A program made the translations under genes and the position numbers. DNA of 64,000 nt, from NCBI GenBank assembly GCA_026390735.1, contig JAPLFJ010000069.1:124001-188000 (forward strand), read 5' to 3'. Below, in pieces: positions 26,242 to 34,726 of the stretch (position 1 is its first letter; each line of letters begins with the position of its first letter). The notes under the pieces were generated by a model. That model did not search any database, was not told the DNA's origin, and saw only the letters and a program-made list of their open reading frames with translations. The stretch comes from Ignavibacteriota bacterium. GTDB taxonomy: Bacteria; Bacteroidota; Ignavibacteria; Tepidaquicellales; Tepidaquicellaceae.

Positions 26242-26733
26242 ATGAAACTGTTCTTAATCAGACACGCAGAAGCAATTGACTATGAAACTGAATCAGTAAG
26301 GTCAGACGATTTAAGGTTTATAACTCCTAAAGGACGGAAAACTTCAGCAACCGTTTTCAAGTCTTTGAAGGATTTCTTTCTTGACCTTGATAAGGTTTTC
26401 ACGAGCCCGCTAATACGCTCGGTACAAACGGCAGAAGTTCTTGCTGCTACTTTGAAGTACAAGCACGACGTTGAGATAGCGAACGAATTGCTGCTTAACG
26501 GTACTGCTTCAAAAGTAATGCAGCTCCTGAAACGCAACACTGTATTTAATTCTATCGCACTCGTAGGACACGAACCGCTTATGTCATTGCTGGTTGAAAG
26601 TCTTTCGGACAGAAAAGAATTAAACTTCCAGTTCAGGAAATCGGGCGTTTGCTATATCGATTACGATGCCGATAAAGGCACCGGTAAGTTTGAGTGGTAT
26701 TACAACTACAAGAACTCGGAATTCGTCAAGTAA
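26242..26733 (+). CDS. sixA: SixA-like phosphohistidine phosphatase
   Basis: A 163-residue histidine-phosphatase-superfamily protein. The catalytic LIRHAEA is at the N-terminus (His8), with FTSPLIRSVQTAEVL and the second histidine in LVGHEPLMSLL. SixA dephosphorylates phosphohistidine, for example on HPt or PTS proteins. Which phosphoprotein it serves here is not clear. The ABC ATPase gene follows after 13 nt. Confidence 0.88.
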   Translation: MKLFLIRHAEAIDYETESVRSDDLRFITPKGRKTSATVFKSLKDFFLDLDKVFTSPLIRSVQTAEVLAATLKYKHDVEIANELLLNGTASKVMQLLKRNTVFNSIALVGHEPLMSLLVESLSDRKELNFQFRKSGVCYIDYDADKGTGKFEWYYNYKNSEFVK

Positions 26734-26746
26734 AACAAGAACTGAA

Positions 26747-27556
26747 ATGATATCGCCTTTATTATCAGTTGAGTCTGTGGATTTTTCTTACAGCGGAGAC
26801 AGGGTTATACTTAATGGTATTAATCTTTCTTTCGAAAAAGGAAAGTTCTATTCTGTCATAGGCAGGAACGGCTCGGGTAAATCCACTCTCGTTAAATTAA
26901 TCACAGGACTGCTCAAAGATTTTAAAGGTAATGTTTCTTTCGAAGGGAAAAACATATCTTCGTTTCCGTCTAAATATCTTGCACGCAAAATATCATATAT
27001 TCCTCAGCATAACGTCTTCTTCGATTCTGATATTAAGGTCACAGATTTTCTTGCACTGGGCAGATACTCATACAAACCGTTCTCACAGTTCCGCAGTACT
27101 AAAGATGACGCAGATGTTGTTGATTATGCTCTTGAACTTCTTTCTATAAAAGATCTTGCAGACAAGAACCTCGGCAATATATCGGGCGGAGAAAAGCAGA
27201 AGGTGATTATTGCGCTTTCGCTCGTTCAGCTTAACTGTGCGGATGAACTCGACGGCAAGATGCTCGTTGTGGATGAACCGCTCACTTATTTAGACGTTCA
27301 TTATCAATTTGATATTTTTAATGTTTTACGTAATTTAAACAGGGAGAAGGGGCTGACGATTGTTACCGTTACCCACGACCTTAATGTCGCAATAAAATAC
27401 ACAGACGAAACGATTCTGCTCGAAAACGGAAGCGTCGTTTCAAAAGGAAATACACTGGATATTATCACTGAAGACACTCTCACAAAGTACTTTATGATAA
27501 AGTCGCAGGTTGTTAATTTCGAGAATGAACATCATATTAATTTTATAACAAATTAA
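26747..27556 (+). CDS. ABC transporter ATP-binding protein (FecE/BtuD-like)
   Basis: A 269-residue ATPase. Walker A is GRNGSGKST, the signature NISGGEKQKV and Walker B MLVVDEP followed by a TVTHDLN switch. The arrangement and length resemble ATPases for iron-siderophore, haem or cobalamin importers. No permease or binding protein is adjacent, so the partners are elsewhere. The start is the ATG at 26747; an in-frame ATG at 26666 would overlap sixA by 68 nt and add a low-complexity leader. Confidence 0.87.
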   Translation: MISPLLSVESVDFSYSGDRVILNGINLSFEKGKFYSVIGRNGSGKSTLVKLITGLLKDFKGNVSFEGKNISSFPSKYLARKISYIPQHNVFFDSDIKVTDFLALGRYSYKPFSQFRSTKDDADVVDYALELLSIKDLADKNLGNISGGEKQKVIIALSLVQLNCADELDGKMLVVDEPLTYLDVHYQFDIFNVLRNLNREKGLTIVTVTHDLNVAIKYTDETILLENGSVVSKGNTLDIITEDTLTKYFMIKSQVVNFENEHHINFITN

Positions 27557-27567
27557 TAACAACATAT

Positions 27568-28338
27568 ATGAACAGAGATTTTAAAAAGATAATACTGCAG
27601 GATATGGGTCAGACTAAAAAGCTGATACTCAACCGTCCTGACAAAAGAAACTCGCTCGACGATGAGATGATAAAGGAACTGACAGATGCCGTAAACTTCC
27701 TATCGGAAGATGATGGTACGAAGTCGATTATCATCACAGGTGCAGGCGGAAATTTCTGTTCGGGATTGTTCCTGGACTATCTGCATAAGATTCAGGACTT
27801 CGATGTTCTTCAGAACAAGAAGGATTCAAGCAACTATAAGAACCTGCTTCTCGCAATCTATGGCTGCAGCAAGCCGACCATCGCAATGGTTGACGGTTAT
27901 GCTCTCGCAGGCGGATGCGGTATTGCGAGTGCGTGTGACCTGATAGTGGCTTCTGATAAAGCACAGTTCGGTTACACTGAAGTCCGCATAGGATTTATTC
28001 CTGCAATCGTTATGATATTCCTTTTAAAGCGTGTGAGCGAAACTCACGCAAAAGATTTACTGCTTACGTCAAAGTTTATAAACGGAACAGAAGCACACAA
28101 GATTGGTTTTGTGAACTACGTTGTAGAAGATTATATGCTCGAAAGTTATACAGATAAACTCTGCGAAAGTTTAAACCAGCTTCCGTCGAGTTCTGTAATG
28201 CTCACAAAGGAAATGTTCAAGAACATTTCTTCGATGGGATTCGAAGCATCGCTTGAGTATGCTGTGGATATGAACACACTTACACGTATGTCCGAAGACT
28301 GCAAGAACGGAATCAAGAAGTTCCTAACTAAGAAGTAA
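27568..28338 (+). CDS. Enoyl-CoA hydratase/isomerase family protein
   Basis: A 256-residue crotonase-fold protein. LNRPDKRNSLDDEM, the oxyanion-hole segments ITGAGGNFCSG and DGYALAGGCGIASACDL, and FGYTEVRIGFIPA are typical. In the last segment the catalytic Glu of many hydratases is at the usual place (TEVRIG). The substrate cannot be read from the sequence. It follows the ABC gene by 11 nt. Confidence 0.85.
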   Translation: MNRDFKKIILQDMGQTKKLILNRPDKRNSLDDEMIKELTDAVNFLSEDDGTKSIIITGAGGNFCSGLFLDYLHKIQDFDVLQNKKDSSNYKNLLLAIYGCSKPTIAMVDGYALAGGCGIASACDLIVASDKAQFGYTEVRIGFIPAIVMIFLLKRVSETHAKDLLLTSKFINGTEAHKIGFVNYVVEDYMLESYTDKLCESLNQLPSSSVMLTKEMFKNISSMGFEASLEYAVDMNTLTRMSEDCKNGIKKFLTKK

Positions 28339-28388
28339 TTCAATCGTATAATAATTAAAATTATTTTATAACATAAATAACAATAAAA

Positions 28389-29456
28389 ATGACTGACGCG
28401 AAAAAGTATAAAGAGCTGCAATACCTGGACAGGAATGAGTCGCAGTACGGACCGACTCCCAAGTGTTATGACTTTTTAAAGACTGTAACTATTGACGAGC
28501 TTTCCTGTTATTCAAGGGACTTTGCCTTTGGAATCAAATCAAGTTTGTCAAAAATGATTGCCGATGAATTCAAACTTCCTGAAAAACAGGTTATCCTTTC
28601 TTACGGAAGCGAAGATTTATTAAAACAGATTATACATTACTATCTCGATAGAAAAGAAAAGATTTTAATCCCTAGGGAAGCCTGGTGGTATTATAAGAAG
28701 GTTGCCTATGAAGTCGGCGGTTTCAACGTTGAGTATCCTATGGGTAAAGGTTTTGAAGACGGAGTTGCAACATTTACTTACGACGTCGATAAGATGATTG
28801 AAATATACGACAGGGAAAAACCAAGGATAGTTTTAATAGCCTCACCGAATAACCCTACAGGAAACAAAATCTCGAAGGATGATTTACACCGCTTCCTCGA
28901 TGCCTGCCGCGGTGCACTCGTTATGATTGACGAAGCATACTGGGGATTTGGTTCAATGGAAAACGATTACGTTAAACCGTTCCTGGATGAATTCCCGAAC
29001 CTTGTTATCTGCAGAACATTCTCAAAGTACTTTGGTCTTGCAGGACTCAGAATCGGATATGCATTCACAGGTAAGAACCTTGAAGAACTTATGAACTATA
29101 CAGTAAGGTATTTAGGATTCAACAGATTATCTGAAAAGCTTGGTGCAATTGCTTATAAAGACTTAGACTACTATGAAAAGATTACAAAGTTAATGCAGGA
29201 AGATAAAGAGTATTTCTACAAAGAGTTCTCAAAGATGGATGGATTCACTCCTTATAAGTCTTATGCTAACTTTATGCTTGTAGATATGCCGCACGACATC
29301 AGAAAAGATCTGAACAAGTTCTTAAAGGACAGAAACCTTCTGATTAAATTCCTCGATGAAGAAGCATTTAAGACAGAAACAAGAATCACACTCGGTACAA
29401 GGGAACAGAATATGTACTTAATGGATTCTATTAAAGAATTTTTAGCAAAGAAATAA
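28389..29456 (+). CDS. PLP-dependent aminotransferase, HisC/CobD-like
   Basis: A 355-residue fold-type I PLP enzyme. PNNPTGNKI is the usual substrate/PLP loop, ALVMIDEAYWGF carries the PLP-binding Asp and Tyr, and the Schiff-base lysine is in RTFSKYFGLAGLRIGYAF. It resembles histidinol-phosphate aminotransferase, but no his genes are near. The related CobD-type enzymes decarboxylate phosphothreonine or phosphoserine. Its operon with a LicC-like cytidylyltransferase and a CDP-alcohol transferase makes an amino-alcohol phosphate route worth considering. It overlaps the DUF192 gene by 1 nt. Confidence 0.8.
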   Translation: MTDAKKYKELQYLDRNESQYGPTPKCYDFLKTVTIDELSCYSRDFAFGIKSSLSKMIADEFKLPEKQVILSYGSEDLLKQIIHYYLDRKEKILIPREAWWYYKKVAYEVGGFNVEYPMGKGFEDGVATFTYDVDKMIEIYDREKPRIVLIASPNNPTGNKISKDDLHRFLDACRGALVMIDEAYWGFGSMENDYVKPFLDEFPNLVICRTFSKYFGLAGLRIGYAFTGKNLEELMNYTVRYLGFNRLSEKLGAIAYKDLDYYEKITKLMQEDKEYFYKEFSKMDGFTPYKSYANFMLVDMPHDIRKDLNKFLKDRNLLIKFLDEEAFKTETRITLGTREQNMYLMDSIKEFLAKK

Positions 29457-30025
29457 TGGCGAATCAGAAAGTTGAAGAAAAGAAACCGAACGTAGTTCTT
29501 TATGTGCTGATTTTAGTGGTGGTTATCGTTGCAGGATATTTTATATATACTATGATTAATGATAAAAAACCTATTGAACATAAAGTGAATACAGAAAAAG
29601 TAGATAAGCAGAAGGAAACTCAGGAGCCCCAGTTTAAGAAACAGGGTGAACTGGAATTTGTCAGCGCGAAAGATAAAAAGGTCATTAAGAAGGTTGATAT
29701 AGAGATTGCTGATAATGACGCAAAGCGCCAACGCGGACTTATGTTCAGAAAAACCATGGAAGAAACGCAGGGAATGCTCTTTGTGTTTGTTGCTTCCGAA
29801 CTTCAGTCTTTCTGGATGAAGAACACCGTGCTTTCTCTCGATATTATGTTCGTGAATGAGAATAAAGAAATTGTAAAGATACATAAGAACACAACACCAT
29901 TTTCAGAAAAGTCTTTGCCTTCAGATAAGAAATCAATGTACGTAGTTGAAGTGATAGCAGGATTCTCCGATAAGTATGGTGTTAAAGAAGGCGATAAGAT
30001 AGATTTTAAGATAACTAATTATTGA
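29456..30025 (+). CDS. DUF192-family exported protein
   Basis: A 189-residue protein with one N-terminal transmembrane helix (residues 14-34), a charged linker and a C-terminal DUF192 domain (about 75-187). The domain has RQRGLMFRKTMEETQGMLFV and FWMKNTVLSLDIMFV, the family core. Function of the family is unknown. It overlaps the next gene by a TTGA. Confidence 0.85.
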   Translation: MANQKVEEKKPNVVLYVLILVVVIVAGYFIYTMINDKKPIEHKVNTEKVDKQKETQEPQFKKQGELEFVSAKDKKVIKKVDIEIADNDAKRQRGLMFRKTMEETQGMLFVFVASELQSFWMKNTVLSLDIMFVNENKEIVKIHKNTTPFSEKSLPSDKKSMYVVEVIAGFSDKYGVKEGDKIDFKITNY

Positions 30026-32163
30026 AGAACAAGAATAAAATAAGGTCTGAATACCTGTTCAGCAGGGAACTAAGCTGGATAGAGTTTAACAAGCGAGTAC
30101 TGGAAGAGGCTGGAGATAAAACCCAGCCTTTACTCGAAAGGGTAAAATTTCTTTCAATCTTCAGTACGAACCTTGATGAATTCTTTATGATTCGTGTCTC
30201 AGGTCTGAAAAGACAGGTCTTCAGCGAAGTTAACGAAACAACTTCCGACGGACTTACCGCTCAGGAACAGCGCGAATTTGTTTATCAGGAACTCTGTCCG
30301 CAGGTTAAGGAAGCGTACAGGATTTTTAACGAAGAGATTGTACCTAAACTCGATGAGAACAATATCAGGTTCTATAAGTACAGTGAACTCGATGAAGATG
30401 AAAAGGCAAGACTCGATAAGTATTTCGATAATGAGATTTATCCCGTCCTTACTCCAATAGCGATGGACAACGTTCATCCGTTTCCTAATTTGGTCAACAG
30501 GACACTTGCATTCGCAATAGTACTTGATGACCCCGATACAGAAGTCAGGGAAGATAAAGTCTCTGTTCTTCAGATACCGGGAAACTTTTCAAGATTCCTT
30601 CCGATAGGTAAGGAAAACAGTAATCAGTATATTTTACTCGAAGATGTTATTGAAGCCAACGCAAGCAAGTTATTCCAGGGAATGGAAATCACTGATTGCT
30701 ATGCTTTCCGTATAACAAGAAATGCCGACCTTGAACTCGAAGAGGAAGAAGCTGGCGATTTGCTTACACTCATCGAAGAAGAAGTTAAGAAAAGAAGGCT
30801 CGGAGTCATCGTCCGCCTTGAAGTGGAAGAAAAGATTCCTGATAAGATTCTGAACTTTCTTATAGATGACCTCGAACTCGATGACATAGAAATATATAAA
30901 GTTGACGGTCCTATCAACCTTGGCGATTTATTGTATTTGTACAGAATTGATAAACGTGCAATAAAAGACGAAGGTTATATGCCCCGCATTTCGTCGTTCT
31001 TCCTCGAAGAAGATGATTTCTTTAAGGCAATCAGGAAACGCGACATTCTGCTGCACCATCCGTTCTATTCCTTCTCTTCTGTAACCGAGTTTATCGCACA
31101 GGCAGCAGAGGATAAGAACGTCTATGCAATAAAGATGATTCTCTACAGAACCAGCGGTGATTCTCCTATAATTAAATCACTGATTCACGCTGCGGAAAAC
31201 GGTAAGCAGGTAACTGCAGTCGTTGAACTTAAAGCAAGGTTCGATGAAGAGAACAATATTATCTGGGCAAAGAAACTTGAGAACGCAGGAGTACACGTCG
31301 TGTACGGAATATCGGGGTTAAAGACTCACTGCAAACTTTTGCTCGTAGTCAGAAAAGAATCGGGTAAGATGACAAGGTATCTGCATTTAAGTACAGGCAA
31401 CTATAATCCTGTAACTTCAAGAATCTATACTGACTTTGGACTTTTTACCTGCAATGAAGATTTCTGCAAGGATGCATCAGACTTATTCAACTATCTGACA
31501 GGACATTCAAAACAGAAAACTTACAATAAGTTTCTTGTTGCACCTTATACGATGAGAAAGTCTCTGATTGGTTTTATCGATGCAGAAATTGAAAGTCACA
31601 AAGCTAACGGTAACGGACACATTATTATAAAAGCTAATTCACTCGTAGATGATAAATTTATCTTTAAACTTTTCCAGGCTTCAAACGCAGGTGTAAAGAT
31701 TGATTTAATCGTAAGAGGAATCTGCAGACTCCGCCCCGGTATTAAAGGAATCAGTGAGAACATTCGTGTAATAAGTGTGGTAGGAAGATTTCTTGAACAC
31801 AGCAGAATATATTATTTCTACAATAACGGAAAACCCGTAATCTATTCTGGCTCTGCTGATATTATGCAGAGGAATTTTGACCGCCGCGTTGAAATGCTCT
31901 ATCCTATCGATCATCCGAAAATCAAGGAAGACCTCGAAGAGATTTTATGCCTGTACCTGAAGGATAACGTTAAAGCGAGGGTGCTGAACAGCGATGGAAT
32001 TTACACAAAGATTGAAGTCCCTGAGAATGAAAAGGGAGAGAAAGAATATTTTAACGCACAGGAGTATTTTGTTACTCAGGTTAAGAAGAAGTCTCTTGTT
32101 GAATCAAAGAAAGAATACAAGAAAAGAATAAAGAAATTAAAACAGAGAAAAATAGTACAATGA
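30022..32163 (+). CDS. ppk1: Polyphosphate kinase 1
   Basis: A 713-residue enzyme that makes polyphosphate from ATP. The start is TTG within the overlap TTGA with the upstream stop. Motifs: LSWIEFNKRVLEEA and STNLDEFFMIRVSG near the N-terminus, VYAIKMILYRTSGDSPI, KARFDEENNI, and LKTHCKLLLV, which carries the autophosphorylated histidine. HLSTGNYNP and RRVEMLYPI close the PLD-like domains. Length matches the family. Polyphosphate affects stress survival and energy storage. Confidence 0.95.
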   Translation: MKNKNKIRSEYLFSRELSWIEFNKRVLEEAGDKTQPLLERVKFLSIFSTNLDEFFMIRVSGLKRQVFSEVNETTSDGLTAQEQREFVYQELCPQVKEAYRIFNEEIVPKLDENNIRFYKYSELDEDEKARLDKYFDNEIYPVLTPIAMDNVHPFPNLVNRTLAFAIVLDDPDTEVREDKVSVLQIPGNFSRFLPIGKENSNQYILLEDVIEANASKLFQGMEITDCYAFRITRNADLELEEEEAGDLLTLIEEEVKKRRLGVIVRLEVEEKIPDKILNFLIDDLELDDIEIYKVDGPINLGDLLYLYRIDKRAIKDEGYMPRISSFFLEEDDFFKAIRKRDILLHHPFYSFSSVTEFIAQAAEDKNVYAIKMILYRTSGDSPIIKSLIHAAENGKQVTAVVELKARFDEENNIIWAKKLENAGVHVVYGISGLKTHCKLLLVVRKESGKMTRYLHLSTGNYNPVTSRIYTDFGLFTCNEDFCKDASDLFNYLTGHSKQKTYNKFLVAPYTMRKSLIGFIDAEIESHKANGNGHIIIKANSLVDDKFIFKLFQASNAGVKIDLIVRGICRLRPGIKGISENIRVISVVGRFLEHSRIYYFYNNGKPVIYSGSADIMQRNFDRRVEMLYPIDHPKIKEDLEEILCLYLKDNVKARVLNSDGIYTKIEVPENEKGEKEYFNAQEYFVTQVKKKSLVESKKEYKKRIKKLKQRKIVQ

Positions 32164-32186
32164 AAAAAGGACAGGGTATTTAATTT

Positions 32187-33044
32187 ATGAGTTGGTATTC
32201 AGAATATAAAAGTTCTTTAAAGGGTTATGATGTCGAGGAATTGCTTGATATCTTCTTCTACAGACCAATGTCATTCCTGTTCGTAAAGTTAATCTATTCA
32301 ACTGACATTACTCCCAACCAGATATCAATCGTTTCAATGTTGTTCGGAATTCTTACGGGCGTTATGTTTGGATTCGGAACACACCAGTTCTTTGTATTCG
32401 GTGCTATCGCATTACTGATTTCCAACGTTCTTGATTGTGCAGACGGACAACTTGCCAGACTTAAAAAGAACGGTACGGGTATCGGCAGAATTATTGACGG
32501 ATTTATAGATTACATAACGGGCTTATCAATCTATGTAGGTATCGGAATAGGTCTTAGCATTGCAACGGGCGATTATCTTTATGTGTGGGTTATTACTGCT
32601 ATAGGAGGTTTCTCAAGAGTACTGCAGAATATGATGTTCGATAATTTCCGTAACAGGTATCTTGCAAACGTATACGACAAAGGTTCAAATCTTGACAAGG
32701 AAATAGAAGAGTACTCACGTCTTAAAAGAATTATAGATAAAACAAAAGGACGCTATGTAGAAAAGTTTCTTGTTAACATATACATCAAGTATGCATCGGT
32801 ACAGAACAAAACTGCAAAAGATGAAAAGATGAACGTCTCCTCTGAGGTTTATAAGAACAAGAATATTATGTTACTCAGGGCATGGAGCTGGATTGGTTCA
32901 ACTACTCATTTAACAGCAGTTATGATTGCGTGTGTTCTTAACCGTGTTGATTTGTACTTATGGGTTACTTTTACGCTTGGCAACCTTCTGTTAATCTCTT
33001 TTTACATCATTCAAAAGAAAGTTTTAAACGATTTATCTAAATAA
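32187..33044 (+). CDS. CDP-alcohol phosphatidyltransferase family protein
   Basis: A 285-residue membrane enzyme. The catalytic signature is complete: DCADGQLAR, eight residues, then GRIIDGFID, fitting D-x2-DG-x2-AR-x8-G-x3-D-x3-D. About six transmembrane helices surround it. Such enzymes transfer a phosphoalcohol from a CDP-linked donor to an alcohol acceptor, for example in phospholipid synthesis. Its acceptor is unknown. The next gene encodes a cytidylyltransferase 3 nt away, which could supply the CDP-alcohol. Confidence 0.9.
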   Translation: MSWYSEYKSSLKGYDVEELLDIFFYRPMSFLFVKLIYSTDITPNQISIVSMLFGILTGVMFGFGTHQFFVFGAIALLISNVLDCADGQLARLKKNGTGIGRIIDGFIDYITGLSIYVGIGIGLSIATGDYLYVWVITAIGGFSRVLQNMMFDNFRNRYLANVYDKGSNLDKEIEEYSRLKRIIDKTKGRYVEKFLVNIYIKYASVQNKTAKDEKMNVSSEVYKNKNIMLLRAWSWIGSTTHLTAVMIACVLNRVDLYLWVTFTLGNLLLISFYIIQKKVLNDLSK

Positions 33045-33047
33045 TAT

Positions 33048-33788
33048 ATGCAGGCAATTATTCTTGCGGCAGGTCTCGCTAAAAGATTAAGACCATTAAC
33101 CGACACTACTCCGAAATGTTTGCTCGATGTTGCAGGCAGGAACCTGCTGCACAGGACTATGGACAATGTTATTTCTAACGGCATTACAGACTTTGTATTC
33201 GTTACGGGGTACAGGGAAAATATGATTAAGGATTATTTAAAGGCCAAATTTTCGAACGTTAAAATAGATTTTCTGACTAACGCTGATTACGCTAACAATA
33301 ATAATTCTTATTCTCTCTGGATGACTAAGGATTTAATTAAAGATGATTTTATACTTCTCGACAGTGACATTCTTTTCAATGCCGGGATAATAACTAAACT
33401 GCTTGCAGATACAAATGATAACGCAGCAGCGGTTAACCTGAAAGTGAAACTTGACGAAGAGCAGATTAAAGTTACTCTCGATGCCGAAAACAGAATCCTG
33501 AGAATGGCTAAAGATGTACCGCTTAATGAAGCAAGGGGTGAGTCAATAGGTATAGAAAAGTTCTCAAAGAGTTTTGGTAAAGAAATATTTGATATACTCG
33601 ACAGAAAGATATTAAAGGAAAATAACGTTAATGAATTTTATGAAAAGACGTTCGAAGAAGTAATAGCCCGCAATGACGCGAGGAACAGTATATATTGTGT
33701 AGATGTTTCAGATTATGAGTGCATTGAGATAGATACTGTTGAAGATTACTATAAGGCACAAAACGAATTTAAACACTTAAAACATTGA
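33048..33788 (+). CDS. LicC-like sugar/aminoalcohol-phosphate nucleotidyltransferase
   Basis: A 246-residue nucleotidyltransferase. The N-terminal IILAAGLAKRLRPLTDTTPK is the nucleotide loop, YANNNNSYSLWM resembles the choline-phosphate-binding part of LicC, LLDSDILF carries a metal Asp, and RGESIGIEKFS is common to phosphocholine and phosphonate cytidylyltransferases. The best guess is CTP plus an aminoalcohol phosphate giving a CDP-alcohol for the previous enzyme. It overlaps the rhomboid gene by TTGA. Confidence 0.8.
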   Translation: MQAIILAAGLAKRLRPLTDTTPKCLLDVAGRNLLHRTMDNVISNGITDFVFVTGYRENMIKDYLKAKFSNVKIDFLTNADYANNNNSYSLWMTKDLIKDDFILLDSDILFNAGIITKLLADTNDNAAAVNLKVKLDEEQIKVTLDAENRILRMAKDVPLNEARGESIGIEKFSKSFGKEIFDILDRKILKENNVNEFYEKTFEEVIARNDARNSIYCVDVSDYECIEIDTVEDYYKAQNEFKHLKH

Positions 33789-34726
33789 ATAATTACAGAA
33801 GAGGTTTAGGCGGGTTTAGTATGTTTCCGCCTGTTATAAAGTACCTGTTGATTTCGAACATCGCAGTGTTTCTGCTGCAGTACTTCTTCCTTGGAATGCT
33901 GAAGTCTGGTAATACTGCACTTGGAGATTTATTCGTTAAAAACTTTGCATTGTTTACAATCAACTCTCCGTTCTTTAAACCATGGCAAGTATTTACCTAT
34001 CAGTATTTACACGGAGGATTTTCTCACCTGTTCTTTAATATGTTTGCACTCTGGATGTTCGGAATGGAACTGGAAAACCTCTGGGGTTCAAAAACATTCT
34101 TCATATATTATACGGTTTGCGGTGTTGGAGCAGGTCTTGCAAATATATTGATTGCACCACTCTTTACTACTATGGCACCTAACGTTCCGACAGTAGGTGC
34201 ATCGGGTTCTATCTACGGAGTGCTTATCGCATTCGGAATGATATTTCCGAACAGGCTTATATACATTTACTTTATGCTTCCGATAAAAGCAAAATATCTT
34301 GTTGTTATATATATTTTAGTAGAGGTCTTTGCTGTTGCTTCTCAGTCCGGACCGGGTATAGCCCACTTTGCGCACCTTGGCGGTGGTGTTGTTGGATTCC
34401 TCTATGTTTATTTCATAATGAACAAAGGTAAACCAATGCAGTTCAAAGACCAGAACAAAACATCTAATGTTTTCGATAACTTCAAGGATATGTTCGAAAA
34501 GAAGAAAGAAGAAGAACCGCCTGTGTATAAACGTCCCGCAAACATTTATGATGCAAACTTTGAAGATATGACAAACAGTAAGTATGAAGATGATATGAGA
34601 AGGAATGAAAAGGAAACAGTGGCAAAGATTGATGCCATTCTTGATAAGTTAAGCGCTAACGGATACGGAAGCCTTACTGATGAAGAGAAAAGAATATTAT
34701 TCCAGGAGAGTAAGAAGTTAAGATGA
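33785..34726 (+). CDS. Rhomboid-family intramembrane serine protease
   Basis: A 313-residue membrane protein starting with TTG. Six transmembrane helices lie within residues 18-215. The nucleophile serine is in VGASGSIYGVLIAFG and the catalytic histidine in AHFAHLGGGVVGF; HGGFSHLFFNMFALWMFG is the conserved helix-2 segment. The C-terminal 100 residues are charged and cytoplasmic. Substrates are unknown. The stop overlaps the ispG start (ATGA). Confidence 0.9.
   Translation: MNNYRRGLGGFSMFPPVIKYLLISNIAVFLLQYFFLGMLKSGNTALGDLFVKNFALFTINSPFFKPWQVFTYQYLHGGFSHLFFNMFALWMFGMELENLWGSKTFFIYYTVCGVGAGLANILIAPLFTTMAPNVPTVGASGSIYGVLIAFGMIFPNRLIYIYFMLPIKAKYLVVIYILVEVFAVASQSGPGIAHFAHLGGGVVGFLYVYFIMNKGKPMQFKDQNKTSNVFDNFKDMFEKKKEEEPPVYKRPANIYDANFEDMTNSKYEDDMRRNEKETVAKIDAILDKLSANGYGSLTDEEKRILFQESKKLR

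Noticed and set aside
26666-26746. Longer N-terminus for the ABC ATPase
   Set aside because: The added 27 residues are Thr/Ser/Arg-rich, out of character for the family, and overlap sixA coding sequence.
28389-29456. True hisC of histidine synthesis
   Set aside because: Similar motifs but no his genes nearby and a different operon context; left as HisC/CobD-like.
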